Origin: Bacillus_BE sp042263505 | Lineage (GTDB): Bacteria > Bacillota > Bacilli > Bacillales > Cytobacillaceae | Reading direction: 5' to 3' | DNA length: 64,000 nucleotides | Assembly: GCF_042263505.1 (NCBI RefSeq) | Contig: NZ_JBHKFI010000010.1 | Coordinates: forward strand, 97,913 to 161,912 | Shown here: positions 44,171 to 53,437 of the stretch, piece after piece | Numbering within the stretch: the first letter of the stretch is position 1 | Layout of the letters: each line of letters begins with the position of its first letter | Program-made: the position numbers and the translations under genes | The notes under the pieces: generated by a model | What the model was told of the DNA's origin: nothing | What the model saw: only the letters and a program-made list of their open reading frames with translations | The model's database searches: none

Positions 44171-45010
44171 TTGAAAAATGATACAGCCAAACAATTAATT
44201 GAACAAAATAACAAGTATCGAGAACAGCTAACCCCTGAAAATAAAAAGTACTATGAAGATATTCTTCTATATATGCGAACATTTGGATTTTTCTATGAAG
44301 AATTAGAAACAGAACACTATTTAATGACGATCTTGCAAGATATTTTAGAAGCGCAAAAGCATGGTGAATCTGCAGAAGAGTATTTTGGTAAAAATCCGAA
44401 AGAAATCGTCGATCAACTGATAAAGCATTTTGATAAACCCTCATGGAAATCAATTTTTAAAATAAGTGGTTTGATTTTTTTAATTAGTTCGTTTTACACT
44501 ATTTGCGGAAGTTTTATTGCACCAACATTACAAGTAAATGTATTTGTTCTTTTAATGAATGCGATTCTATCAATTGCATCAGTTTATGGCGTCTTTAAAT
44601 TGTTACATCTGAGTATTTATATAAAAAAACAATTTCCTAAAATCATTAAATTTTTCGTTATTTGGATCTTGCTAATGATTCCATTTGGCTTATTTATCCT
44701 CATTCAGTTTTATGCACCGAAACAAGGTATTGTGAAAATTGGTCCCCCATTTGATTGGATGGCCATTCTTGTTATTTTAATCATGGCAATGGTTTATGTT
44801 TTATTCAAGAAGAAACGAGAATTCTATGGAGGTCTTGTTTATGTTGTCAGTTTAGGAATCTTTGGTTTATTATTAAGGATTCCACAAACGAAGGAATTTT
44901 TCCAAGGTGGTAAAAACCCAACTTATATTGTTCTGGTTATTATTTTGCCTCTTGCGCTCTTTGGACTAGTCAATTGGTTGATTCTTCGAAAAATGAAAGA
45001 TGAAAATTAA
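44171..45010 (+). CDS. DUF1129-family membrane protein
   Basis: A 279-residue protein. A cytoplasmic N-terminal domain (about 100 residues) contains KYYEDILLYMRTFGFFYEEL and is followed by six membrane spans. The TTG start at 44171 is preceded by GGAGAGTG, eight bases away. The longer frame from 44111 lies inside padR and is unlikely. DUF1129 proteins commonly follow PadR genes. Their function is not established. Confidence 0.75.
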   Translation: MKNDTAKQLIEQNNKYREQLTPENKKYYEDILLYMRTFGFFYEELETEHYLMTILQDILEAQKHGESAEEYFGKNPKEIVDQLIKHFDKPSWKSIFKISGLIFLISSFYTICGSFIAPTLQVNVFVLLMNAILSIASVYGVFKLLHLSIYIKKQFPKIIKFFVIWILLMIPFGLFILIQFYAPKQGIVKIGPPFDWMAILVILIMAMVYVLFKKKREFYGGLVYVVSLGIFGLLLRIPQTKEFFQGGKNPTYIVLVIILPLALFGLVNWLILRKMKDEN

Positions 45011-45175
45011 TTGTGAATAAAACTTATTTGACTATATAGCCAAACATGAAATAGGCTCGTCATCTTTTGATAATCGCACCCTATTGTTAAATACTATTTT
45101 GTATATTATCTATGATACGTACCCCCTCAGCTTCTTCTTGGCTTATTACTAAATCTCCTTAATCAGACTTTTCAT

Positions 45176-45212
45176 ATCCTAATAAATTCTGGGTATACGA
45201 ATTTATTAGGAT
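45176..45212. terminator. Perfect 14-bp hairpin downstream of the DUF1129 gene
   Basis: ATCCTAATAAATTC pairs with GAATTTATTAGGAT. The rest of 45011-45360 shows no gene. Confidence 0.5.
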
Positions 45213-45360
45213 TTACTTGTTTAAATTAGATTAAAGTTACAAAAAATATTTAAAAGGAGCTTCCTATTTGCTTTCAAGAATAAATAAAAAAAATTATACA
45301 GCATACAGCTCTGTAACTAGCCATTCTAAAAAATTTATATGATATACGAGGTATAACACC

Positions 45361-46245
45361 ATGCTCTACATAATAATCACCATTTTCTTTTTGATTTGGG
45401 CCATTTTTGTCATTAGAAAAGGTCATCTGTCCTGGCACTCCATATTCAGCATATATATTGTAGCTATTTTTCTAACAGATTATAGTGATGAGATGTTTGA
45501 TTATTGGCTTAATTTATATGATCTTCCTGCTCATTTGTTACACAATCCACTTGCTGATCAATATTTAGGACTGACCCTATCAGATGGGGTAATATTTCCT
45601 CTCATTACTATCGTTTTTTGCTACTATTCTACAACTTATAAACGACCGTGGTTAATTAGTATTTTATTTGCTCCAACAATGGCAATTATTGAATTTATCT
45701 TAGCAAAACAAGGATACATGGTTTTACATCACTGGAGTCATTGGAATACATTTGCAATAACTTTTGTTGGGTTTAGAATATTGGCTCATTTCGCTGACAG
45801 ATTAATTAATTATTCTCCGCCAATTTCCTACCGTATTTGGCTTGTTGGCGTTATGTATACCTGCTATGCATGGCCTGGAGTATTATTCTGGGGATTTGGG
45901 CACTTAGCACAGTATAGACTGAAAATTTTTCAAAACTATAATGCAGATGATCGATTTACGGAACTTGTAATAATGTTTCTTCCAGTGTACATTGTTGCCT
46001 ATTTTGCACCTAAGATCCCCCCACAATATAAGCTTTTCCTATTTATTTGTTTAGGATTTTGCTGGGTTCCTTTTGCTATGTGGATGTATGGAAAAGGAAT
46101 GCTTATATATTATCAATGGAATCATGCATGGACATTTATTCGATATTTAGCACCCTGCTTTCTTATGTATTGGATTGATCGTTGGGAATTAAATTATCTC
46201 TCAAATCCAGGTATTCAAAATAAAAATCATAGTAATCAGAATTAA
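45361..46245 (+). CDS. Multi-span membrane protein of unknown function
   Basis: A 294-residue protein with about eight hydrophobic spans and Trp/Tyr-rich loops. The loop MVLHHWSHWNTF is reminiscent of CBO0543-type membrane proteins, but I cannot place it firmly. No strong ribosome site is visible; the ATG follows GAGGTATAACACC. Single gene followed by a terminator at 46339-46373. Confidence 0.6.
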   Translation: MLYIIITIFFLIWAIFVIRKGHLSWHSIFSIYIVAIFLTDYSDEMFDYWLNLYDLPAHLLHNPLADQYLGLTLSDGVIFPLITIVFCYYSTTYKRPWLISILFAPTMAIIEFILAKQGYMVLHHWSHWNTFAITFVGFRILAHFADRLINYSPPISYRIWLVGVMYTCYAWPGVLFWGFGHLAQYRLKIFQNYNADDRFTELVIMFLPVYIVAYFAPKIPPQYKLFLFICLGFCWVPFAMWMYGKGMLIYYQWNHAWTFIRYLAPCFLMYWIDRWELNYLSNPGIQNKNHSNQN

Positions 46246-46338
46246 CCATAAAAGGGTGATGCTTTGCCCTAAGGGCTATAACTTGTAGTCCCTGAAAACT
46301 ACTTTTACTTGTATGATTGTTGCTATTTTTTGATAAAA

Positions 46339-46373
46339 AAAGGATTTATACCAATATTTGTATAAAATCCTTT
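46339..46373 (+). terminator. Terminator downstream of the multi-span protein gene
   Basis: AAAGGATTTATAC pairs with GTATAAAATCCTTT with one bulge, followed by GCTTTTA. Confidence 0.6.
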
Positions 46374-46545
46374 GCTTTTATCCTGGCATTTTTGCATATC
46401 ACAAAAATGAAAAAAACTTATTTATGGTACGGTCACCGTGATATATCTAAACGAGGTTTAATATTTATTTCTGTATTTATTCTGACCAATATACTAATAA
46501 CTTTTTAGAATCTATTACAAGTTTGGAAATTACTAATAGTACTTT

Positions 46546-47115
46546 TTATTTCTCATTAAGTGAAGGAATTACTTCATTTCTTGAGAGTAAATTGAAAAGG
46601 TGTTTCGTTATTTCTTCACTAGAATAGGGCAAAGAATTTTTTACCCACCATTCAATAAGACCAATAATTGCTACTGACCAAAATTGAATAAATATTTCGC
46701 TATTCATATCTTTGTTTATACCTGTCATTTTTAATTGAAATAACATACGGTCTCTGACCATACTTAGTAATTTATCTCTAAAAGTTTGGACTCCATTATT
46801 CTCTAATAAGGTAATGAAAATATTTGAGTTTGCTTCGATGTACTCTAATGTTCTTAATAGAAGTGTTTGTGCATTAAAGTTGCTTTTTTCATTTTCATTT
46901 GGAACGCAAGATTTAACCAGTTTTTCTAGCTCTTTGTCGATACATTTCTCTAAAATACAGTATTTATCATCATAATTTAAGTAAATTGTTCCTCGACTAA
47001 CATCTGCCTTTTCTGCAATAGAGTTTATTGTAATTTCTTCAAAGTCTTTTTCTCTCATTAGTTCAATAAGTGCTGATTCTATAGCTTTTTGTGATTTTTT
47101 AATTCTTCTATCCAT
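46546..47115 (-). CDS. TetR-family regulator
   Basis: A 189-residue repressor. The N-terminal helix-turn-helix is ITINSIAEKADVSRGTIYLN near residues 28-47. The C-terminal ligand domain resembles the TetR_C_7 group (IIGLIEWWVKNSLPYSSEEI). It is divergent from the PanE-like gene, with about 190 bases of AT-rich shared upstream region containing repeated ATTGATA elements that may be its sites. Confidence 0.88.
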   Translation of the reverse strand: MDRRIKKSQKAIESALIELMREKDFEEITINSIAEKADVSRGTIYLNYDDKYCILEKCIDKELEKLVKSCVPNENEKSNFNAQTLLLRTLEYIEANSNIFITLLENNGVQTFRDKLLSMVRDRMLFQLKMTGINKDMNSEIFIQFWSVAIIGLIEWWVKNSLPYSSEEITKHLFNLLSRNEVIPSLNEK

Positions 47116-47303
47116 TTTTTCTCCCTTTAACTTGTTTGTATTTGACTAATATTAATAAGCAAAATCTTTAGTAGTGTTTATTAATTAACAATGATTGATA
47201 TATTAACCATTGATACAATTAATTATACCATAGATAATTAACGTATATTCATTAATAGACATAAGTTCATTTTATATAAATGCAATTAAAGGAGATTATA
47301 TTT

Positions 47304-48242
47304 ATGAGAGTATTAGTTTTAGGAGCAGGCGTTCTAGGAAGTTATTTAGCGCATTCACTTATAAAGGCAGGAAATGATGTAACTATGTTAGCCAGGGGAA
47401 AAAGATATGAACAGCTAAATGATAAAGGCTTAGTCATAAAGCATTATTTTCAGAATAAGACAACTGTTGATAAGTTAAATGTTATATCCGAATTAAAAAA
47501 AGATCACTTATATGACTTGGTATTCGTAGTAATGAAATACAATCAGTTCTCATCTGTATTTTTAACTTTAGCAAATAATATAAGTGAAAATATAATTTTT
47601 GTAGGTAATAATGCTAATCCAAAAAGAATGGAAGCTGAAATTCAAAAGCTTTCTAAATCTAAAAAAAAAATTGGCTTTGGTTTTCAAACTAGTGCAGGAA
47701 TGAGAGAAGATTCAGGTCGAGTCGTTTCTATCCATGGTAAAGGAAATGTGATCTTTGGTAATTTGAATGGAGATTTATCACTACAAGAAACAGTCAAAAA
47801 AGCTTTCGGTATTCATTATAAAGTGACGATTGAGAAAGATATTGAAGCATGGTTATTAACACATTATGTATTTATTTTACCCATGAATTCCCTATTATAT
47901 ATTAATGATTTTAATACTCAAAAAATATCTAAAAGTAAAGTTGACCTCAATAAGATGATAGAAGCAACAAATGAAGGCCTCAAAGTATTGAAGGCGCATG
48001 GTGTAAATATTACCCCTGCATTACAAGGCAAATTAATAAGTGATTATAAAAAACTTTATTACTTTGCAATGAAAATTTATTTTAAATTACCTATGAATAA
48101 AATTGTTTCAGGAAGCTTTGATGAAATAGTAGCTTTGTATAATGATTTTGAAAAATTAAAGAGCAATACTAATGTCAATATTAAGAACTGGAATGATCTT
48201 GAGAAAGAATCTTTGAAAAAGTACCACATTAACAATATCTAA
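47304..48242 (+). CDS. Ketopantoate reductase-family protein
   Basis: A 312-residue NADPH-dependent reductase-like protein. It begins MRVLVLGAGVLGSYLAHSLI, a Rossmann GxGxxG fold, followed by VTMLARGKRY. ATG 47304 has AAAGGAG nine bases upstream; the in-frame extension to 47280 is unsupported. The C-terminal domain diverges from true PanE, so the substrate is likely another 2-oxo acid. It is probably controlled by the divergent TetR gene. Confidence 0.8.
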   Translation: MRVLVLGAGVLGSYLAHSLIKAGNDVTMLARGKRYEQLNDKGLVIKHYFQNKTTVDKLNVISELKKDHLYDLVFVVMKYNQFSSVFLTLANNISENIIFVGNNANPKRMEAEIQKLSKSKKKIGFGFQTSAGMREDSGRVVSIHGKGNVIFGNLNGDLSLQETVKKAFGIHYKVTIEKDIEAWLLTHYVFILPMNSLLYINDFNTQKISKSKVDLNKMIEATNEGLKVLKAHGVNITPALQGKLISDYKKLYYFAMKIYFKLPMNKIVSGSFDEIVALYNDFEKLKSNTNVNIKNWNDLEKESLKKYHINNI

Positions 48243-48376
48243 AAAGCTTTACTGTTCCTAATCGAATAACTAGATGAAACTCAACTATAAAACAAGAAAA
48301 AGAGTGGGGTATAAATTAAATATTTTGTTCCGATATGTCACAAACGGGAGCTTAACTTCCTTATGTACGAACCAAA

Positions 48377-48429
48377 AAAAGCCAAAAATAAACAAGTTTT
48401 CTATAAAATCTTGTTTATTTTTGGCTTTT
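48377..48429. terminator. 20-bp hairpin downstream of the PanE-like gene
   Basis: AAAAGCCAAAAATAAACAAG pairs perfectly with CTTGTTTATTTTTGGCTTTT across 13 bases. No gene is recognised between here and 48802. Confidence 0.85.
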
Positions 48430-48802
48430 AATTTTTCAGATAAAAACCTCTTTTACTTATGATAAGGTTCACCTTAATGTATCAAAATGAGGTTATTATT
48501 AATCTTTTATTTTCCTTTACAAGGATAAATATTTTTTTAAAGTCTGATTTGCAAAAAATAATCCAGCACATAATAAGTATATAAAGCACTTAATGAACCC
48601 ATATTAAGTTTGGGCAATCAACATGTAATTGCCTCGCCCTCAAAGTGATAGACCACATGAACAGTTTTGCATATGGAGGGTAAATAATAAAGTTACCAAT
48701 TCACAGAATTAGCGCCGTATTAGGGTGTGTTTTAGAATGTGAATAAAAGAAGTTTCTATTGATTAGACTAAATATGAAACAGTCATGAAAGGAGTATTTT
48801 GT

Positions 48803-49246
48803 ATGTTGATAAGCGACAAATTTACTCGCGGGTGGGTTGCGGGAGCTTGTGGAGGCTTATTAGGTGGGATTTTAGGTTTTCAACCATATTACATAGGCAT
48901 TTCATCAATGCGTATCACTGATTGGTCGTCAATTCTAGTATTAGGGCGTAAGCCACCATTTAGTTTAACTGATCAGTTATACGGGTTATTTGTACTTGCA
49001 TGGTCGACAGGGTGTGTTGGGATTATATTCGCATTCCTTCTTCCCTTACTTACTGAAAAAAACATATATTTCAAGGGATGGATTATTTTTCTCATTCCTT
49101 GGTGGTTAATCTACTTACTTACAGCTCTAGCTAAAATAGAAGGTACTTTGAACCTTTCAGTAATGACTGCGTTAACTAATGGTATTTCTACGTCAATCAT
49201 GGGGTTGACAGCTGTGTATTGTTATCGGTTATTTGGACCTAAATAG
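48803..49246 (+). CDS. Four-span membrane protein of unknown function
   Basis: A 147-residue protein beginning MLISDKFTRGWVAGACGGLL, followed by three more hydrophobic spans. ATG 48803 has AAAGGAG eight bases upstream, so the longer frame from 48785 is not used. The Gly-rich first span (GGLLGGILGF) is notable. No family was recognised. Confidence 0.6.
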   Translation: MLISDKFTRGWVAGACGGLLGGILGFQPYYIGISSMRITDWSSILVLGRKPPFSLTDQLYGLFVLAWSTGCVGIIFAFLLPLLTEKNIYFKGWIIFLIPWWLIYLLTALAKIEGTLNLSVMTALTNGISTSIMGLTAVYCYRLFGPK

Positions 49247-49539
49247 TTAGCGACTATGCATCTGGATTCTTGCACGGCATAGCCATAGATCGCTCAAAGT
49301 ATCACATGATATCAAAATCCACTTTCTTATATGATGAATACCAATAAGAATTTACGGCTTAAGTTGAATACAAGTGACATAGAACAAAATTTTATTAATA
49401 TTAAAAGTTCTATATTATTTAGAACCAGGATTCCATTAAAGAAGAGCTTTGTATTCCCTATTCTTAATTGCACATTTTATCCCTCTGTAGCTCCTTGTCA
49501 AATCAAGATTTTAAAAAGAATGTTTTTATTTGTCTTTAG

Positions 49540-49740
49540 TAACAAAACATCTCCAGCGCCTGTAGTTTTAGCCACAAACTATATCAAAGCAGAAGCTCTC
49601 CCCATCTAACCTTTAAAACGATAAATTCATCCTTTTTCACCTAATGTAACTAAGGTAAGAGGTATGTCAGGCAATTTAACTATTCCTTCTTCTAAGTCAG
49701 TGCAGTTTGTTAAGTAGGAAAGTTCTTCATCCAAAGCTTA
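49540..49740 (-). pseudogene. Decayed PfkB-family sugar kinase remnant
   Basis: Two pieces of a PfkB kinase lie out of frame with each other. One reads PLTLVTLGEKG and then a stop (49627-49737). The other reads VAKTTGAGDVLL, the PfkB signature around the catalytic Asp (about 49540-49600). Both are on the minus strand, with several stops between. It lies beside the TOMM operon and may mark the recombination edge. The rest of 49247-49897 shows no gene. Confidence 0.5.
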
Positions 49741-49897
49741 AAAGAATGAAGTAATTCTTATTTGATATAATTTTAGATGGGAAAAGCTTTTTCAAATGTC
49801 TTAGAAGGGAATTACCGCAGCAATCCCCTTCTTTACACACATTAAATTATTAATTACCCGCTTCAGTGCTCGTTTAAAAAGTATCTACAATCAACAG

Positions 49898-51478
49898 TTA
49901 ACCATGCAAACTCCCCTTCAACCAAGGACGATTTCGATAAAAACCGATTGGGAGCTGGATTAGGCTGGTTTTTTCATGTAAAACCAACTTATATAACTCA
50001 TCGCACAGGTTCACATCAAACCCAAGGAGTGGATGACCATTCATTCCGATGGCTGACGCAGCTAATAGTAATCGTTGCACAAGTATTCCTGCTTCCATTT
50101 GCTGGATGCGGTAACCTCTGTATCCTAGTGAAGCTTTATAGTAATCCTTGTCTCCTACCACATGGAAACAGAGTGGAACTTGGAGCAAATTAACATTATC
50201 TAAAGACATTCCCGATTGCAGCAGGAGCCGATGATCTCCTTCATGTACCTGGCGCAATGCATGAACAGTGATGTCATACTGATAGCCCCCATTTGGAATA
50301 CCTTCAACATTATACAAACAGCCAAACAGTAAAACACGGGGATCTTGCTCTATATTTGGATCCTCCAAATCATTTCGATACTTGAAGGACCCAGTAGCCT
50401 CCTGCATCAGATTAGCTAGTTGCGATAGACTAACCTTCCCCAAAACAAAATCCATGTCCGGTGAAAAGCGCTTTCTACAAACACTCGCCAGATCATTCGA
50501 CAACCGCTTGACATAAGGAAGATATATTGGTTGACCCTTTAAATTTTCACTGTCCTTTTCAGGAATTTGCCGAAACAATTGAGTTGAATCCTGAAAAGAC
50601 GCTTCATTCATCTTAATTAGCATTGGATACTCTTTGACCGTTCTGGACCGGACGTAGTGGTTAAACTGAATCGCAGGCAATTCTCTGCACAATTCGGCTG
50701 CCGTGACAATCCCCTCTGAGTCTTTCCCGTTAAAGGACCAAATTGTAGGTTCTACTGTCAGCGGAATAATAGCATACACGCTCTCCTCTTGATCTGAAAG
50801 CCCTAAAAGATGGTTGATGGCTCGATCAAGAAACTGGAAATATACTCCCGATTCGAAGCCGAAACGATTCGTTGTTTCAATTATTTGCCCCATCAGCACC
50901 CCGGTATCCAATCCTTGGAGACGGTAGGCAAAATTATTATATTTAAAGAAGTTTTTCCAAAACATGGTCGATACAAAAATAGTACCGAAACAAGCAGAAA
51001 CGGCACAACGATTACCAAGTGCACGAGCAATATAGGAATCGAAATTTCCTTCTCGCAACAACAATAAGCGGTGATGGGCCAAGTCATAATGGTAAATACC
51101 AGCAGGCAAATCCTCTATTTTCAGATACATGTACAATTCGTTTGGATACAGCGCCCCGCCCGAAGGAGCAAAGCGCCGATAAGACTGCATGAGTTCTGCA
51201 GAGTTATAGCAGGTATCCAAGGTGAATGCGGACTGGGAAAATTGAGTAAGACCGTATACATACCAAAGGAAATGCCCGATTCTACGGAGGTCAGGCGTTT
51301 TGGGTGCTTCCGGTTCTTCAAGTGTAATTGGTATTTCATATGACAATGGTATCGCAGGCAAACCACTGTAGAGCTTATAAGGGAGCGGTGCATCATCCCA
51401 ATCCACTTGCCAGTTTGGGTCGCTTGCCTTATCAATGTCAAAATGAATATTGTACAGAAATTCATCTAAAGTCATCAT
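49898..51478 (-). CDS. SagB-type TOMM dehydrogenase, tandem form
   Basis: An FMN-dependent dehydrogenase that oxidises azolines on a modified peptide to azoles. In this 526-residue protein the first nitroreductase-like half contains RRFAPSGGALYPNELY near residue 100 and GFESGVYFQF near 205. A second, more divergent half follows, with FGCLYNVEGIPNGGYQY and RIQQMEAGILVQRLLLAA. This tandem organisation is found in SagB-type proteins of Bacillus TOMM clusters. ATG 51478 is chosen for AGGGG eight bases upstream. It is the last gene of the operon, 12 bases after the YcaO gene. Confidence 0.85.
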   Translation of the reverse strand: MMTLDEFLYNIHFDIDKASDPNWQVDWDDAPLPYKLYSGLPAIPLSYEIPITLEEPEAPKTPDLRRIGHFLWYVYGLTQFSQSAFTLDTCYNSAELMQSYRRFAPSGGALYPNELYMYLKIEDLPAGIYHYDLAHHRLLLLREGNFDSYIARALGNRCAVSACFGTIFVSTMFWKNFFKYNNFAYRLQGLDTGVLMGQIIETTNRFGFESGVYFQFLDRAINHLLGLSDQEESVYAIIPLTVEPTIWSFNGKDSEGIVTAAELCRELPAIQFNHYVRSRTVKEYPMLIKMNEASFQDSTQLFRQIPEKDSENLKGQPIYLPYVKRLSNDLASVCRKRFSPDMDFVLGKVSLSQLANLMQEATGSFKYRNDLEDPNIEQDPRVLLFGCLYNVEGIPNGGYQYDITVHALRQVHEGDHRLLLQSGMSLDNVNLLQVPLCFHVVGDKDYYKASLGYRGYRIQQMEAGILVQRLLLAASAIGMNGHPLLGFDVNLCDELYKLVLHEKTSLIQLPIGFYRNRPWLKGSLHG

Positions 51479-51490
51479 TCTAGCCACCCC

Positions 51491-53437
51491 TTATGGAAAC
51501 GGATGCGGATGTGGATTGAGTTGTTCAACTGTCAGAGGCTGTTTCGTAATCCCCAGTTCCATCGGGATCTTCAAGACCCGCTCCAGACCTGTTATGCGGG
51601 TAAGGTGATGTCCGAAAGTCATCGGCAACATCCCCGGAATCAGCACTTTTATGCAAAACAATCCGTTCCGTATCAATTCCTGTGTCGTCTGATCTACCAC
51701 AATCACATCAAGACCCAATCGGCGAAAAACTTGAAGAATATCCTTCAAATCTTCGGTAAGATCCGTATGATTCGACTTCCAGTTGAACTCCTCAGCAAAT
51801 GTCCGCAATGGGCGATTATCATCTAGTAAAAACTCAAAGCGCTCCTCCGCTTGCGGCAAACCGTAAAGCATGCCATGATCATCCATTTGTTGCACCAAAG
51901 ATGCATCTTGCAACATTCCTAGATATTCCTCTCGGTTCGTCTCAAATTTCTCGTCAAGATTCAACATCATGCCGGCTAACTCATGAACCGCACTTTTAAC
52001 CGCACGCACTGGGTCGAGATGTGCTCCAGCCGCACAGATGAGATTCAATCCCTTTTGCTTCCTATTTTTTGCAACCGCAAAAATACTTGGAATTCCGTGC
52101 TCCATTGTCGAGTTATACAAATATAAATCATATCCCGCAACTGACCGCAATCGTTCGATCATCAACTGCAATTCTTGATCGTCTGCGGTAGAAGTGTCAA
52201 GACGCGGCAGGGTTAGCTGCGCATACCAGGTCATTAGGAATGAATCACGCTCCACCACTTCCATAATTCCGTAGAAAATGGCCTCCTCCTTGCTTCCTCC
52301 TAACGCGCAACCGTTTGAAGTTTCATAGACAAATCCATGTTGCCCACATCCCAAACTGTAATATGCAAGCACTTCGGGAACAAGAATTGGTCGCTCTTCC
52401 AAAAATGAATAACCCCAAACCCAATTCATTGGTCGTTCAGGATTAAAAGGTTGAAATGGAAAACCATGCTGCTCATACTGTTCCTTTGTATGCACACCTA
52501 CTTTGATAGGATTGAGTGCTTTATTTTTCAAATTAATGTAACTATCATAGACTACGGTACGTTTTCCACGGGGTTCCAGCCCACAGTACCGTTCAAGTCC
52601 TTCCAAAATGGCGGTTAACTCACTTACTTCATATGAATTGGTTCGGCCTGCAGTTCCCTCATCTCCTTGCAGCAAAGGGAGATTGACACTGACATCAGCA
52701 AATGGCGGAACGAGATCAATCATTTTTCCGTTTAACAAGCCAGTTCTATGATCCAAATAATCTTTTACTAGCACCTTCTTCAGATCCTTAAGCGGACGGG
52801 AGCGGTAACTGTTTTTGCTGATTTTCGGACTTGGTTGCAATGAAATACGGGCAGTCTCCTCTGAATCGTCGGGTAAACTGCCGCAAATCGAACACAATGG
52901 GACAGGCAAGAAGGTGTGCCATGAACTCGTTAAGGTTTTCAAATTGATGAAACCTATCTGTCTTTTCGAGCGACCATTATTACCTTGTAATATTCGGTGT
53001 ACCTCCTCCTCAATGAAGTGTGCCAACTGCAAAAGACCTGAATTAGATGCCCATACATCCTGCTGTATTCCGCCTGTCTCCTTCAGCCTCTCATCCATCT
53101 CCCTTATCTCTTTCCGATCACGTCCTGCCATGTAACGTCGTATGTCCGAACAATGAGAGCACCCCGGTTTCCCCGGTTGAACAAGTGGCCCGACTACACC
53201 CTCTCCAAATGAAACGAATCCTCGCAGCCAAGGTGTGCCGATTCGTTTAAAAACCACTTCTGCCTTTTGATGATCATAGGGACTCCAGGCATCATGTAAC
53301 ACCAGAGCTAAATCCGTTTTTTCCGGTATAACGTCCTCGAATTTGGTTTGGCGAACTACATGGTAATGGGTGAATAAATCTCCGCACACACGGTCCGCCA
53401 GCAACCCTTCTCCGACAACCAATACGACTGGGTTCAC
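51491..53437 (-). CDS. TOMM cyclodehydratase: E1-like domain fused to YcaO
   Basis: A 648-residue ATP-dependent cyclodehydratase that forms thiazolines/oxazolines from Cys/Ser in the precursor. The first ~200 residues form an E1-like, leader-binding domain with zinc ligands in GCSHC and LCSIC. The YcaO domain has SELTAILEGLERYCG and EEAIFYGIMEVVERDSFL, the ATP/Mg-binding Glu pairs. The C-terminus reads LNPHPHPFP, the PxPxP motif typical of azoline-forming YcaO enzymes. The GTG start has GGAGG seven bases upstream and overlaps the preceding stop by four bases. Confidence 0.9.
   Translation of the reverse strand: MNPVVLVVGEGLLADRVCGDLFTHYHVVRQTKFEDVIPEKTDLALVLHDAWSPYDHQKAEVVFKRIGTPWLRGFVSFGEGVVGPLVQPGKPGCSHCSDIRRYMAGRDRKEIREMDERLKETGGIQQDVWASNSGLLQLAHFIEEEVHRILQGNNGRSKRQIGFINLKTLTSSWHTFLPVPLCSICGSLPDDSEETARISLQPSPKISKNSYRSRPLKDLKKVLVKDYLDHRTGLLNGKMIDLVPPFADVSVNLPLLQGDEGTAGRTNSYEVSELTAILEGLERYCGLEPRGKRTVVYDSYINLKNKALNPIKVGVHTKEQYEQHGFPFQPFNPERPMNWVWGYSFLEERPILVPEVLAYYSLGCGQHGFVYETSNGCALGGSKEEAIFYGIMEVVERDSFLMTWYAQLTLPRLDTSTADDQELQLMIERLRSVAGYDLYLYNSTMEHGIPSIFAVAKNRKQKGLNLICAAGAHLDPVRAVKSAVHELAGMMLNLDEKFETNREEYLGMLQDASLVQQMDDHGMLYGLPQAEERFEFLLDDNRPLRTFAEEFNWKSNHTDLTEDLKDILQVFRRLGLDVIVVDQTTQELIRNGLFCIKVLIPGMLPMTFGHHLTRITGLERVLKIPMELGITKQPLTVEQLNPHPHPFP

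Noticed and set aside
46317..46508. Plus-strand 63-codon frame
   Set aside because: It runs through a terminator-like hairpin and has no ribosome site.
49331..49609. Plus-strand 92-codon frame
   Set aside because: The minus strand of the same region carries PfkB kinase remnants, so the frame is an antisense by-product.
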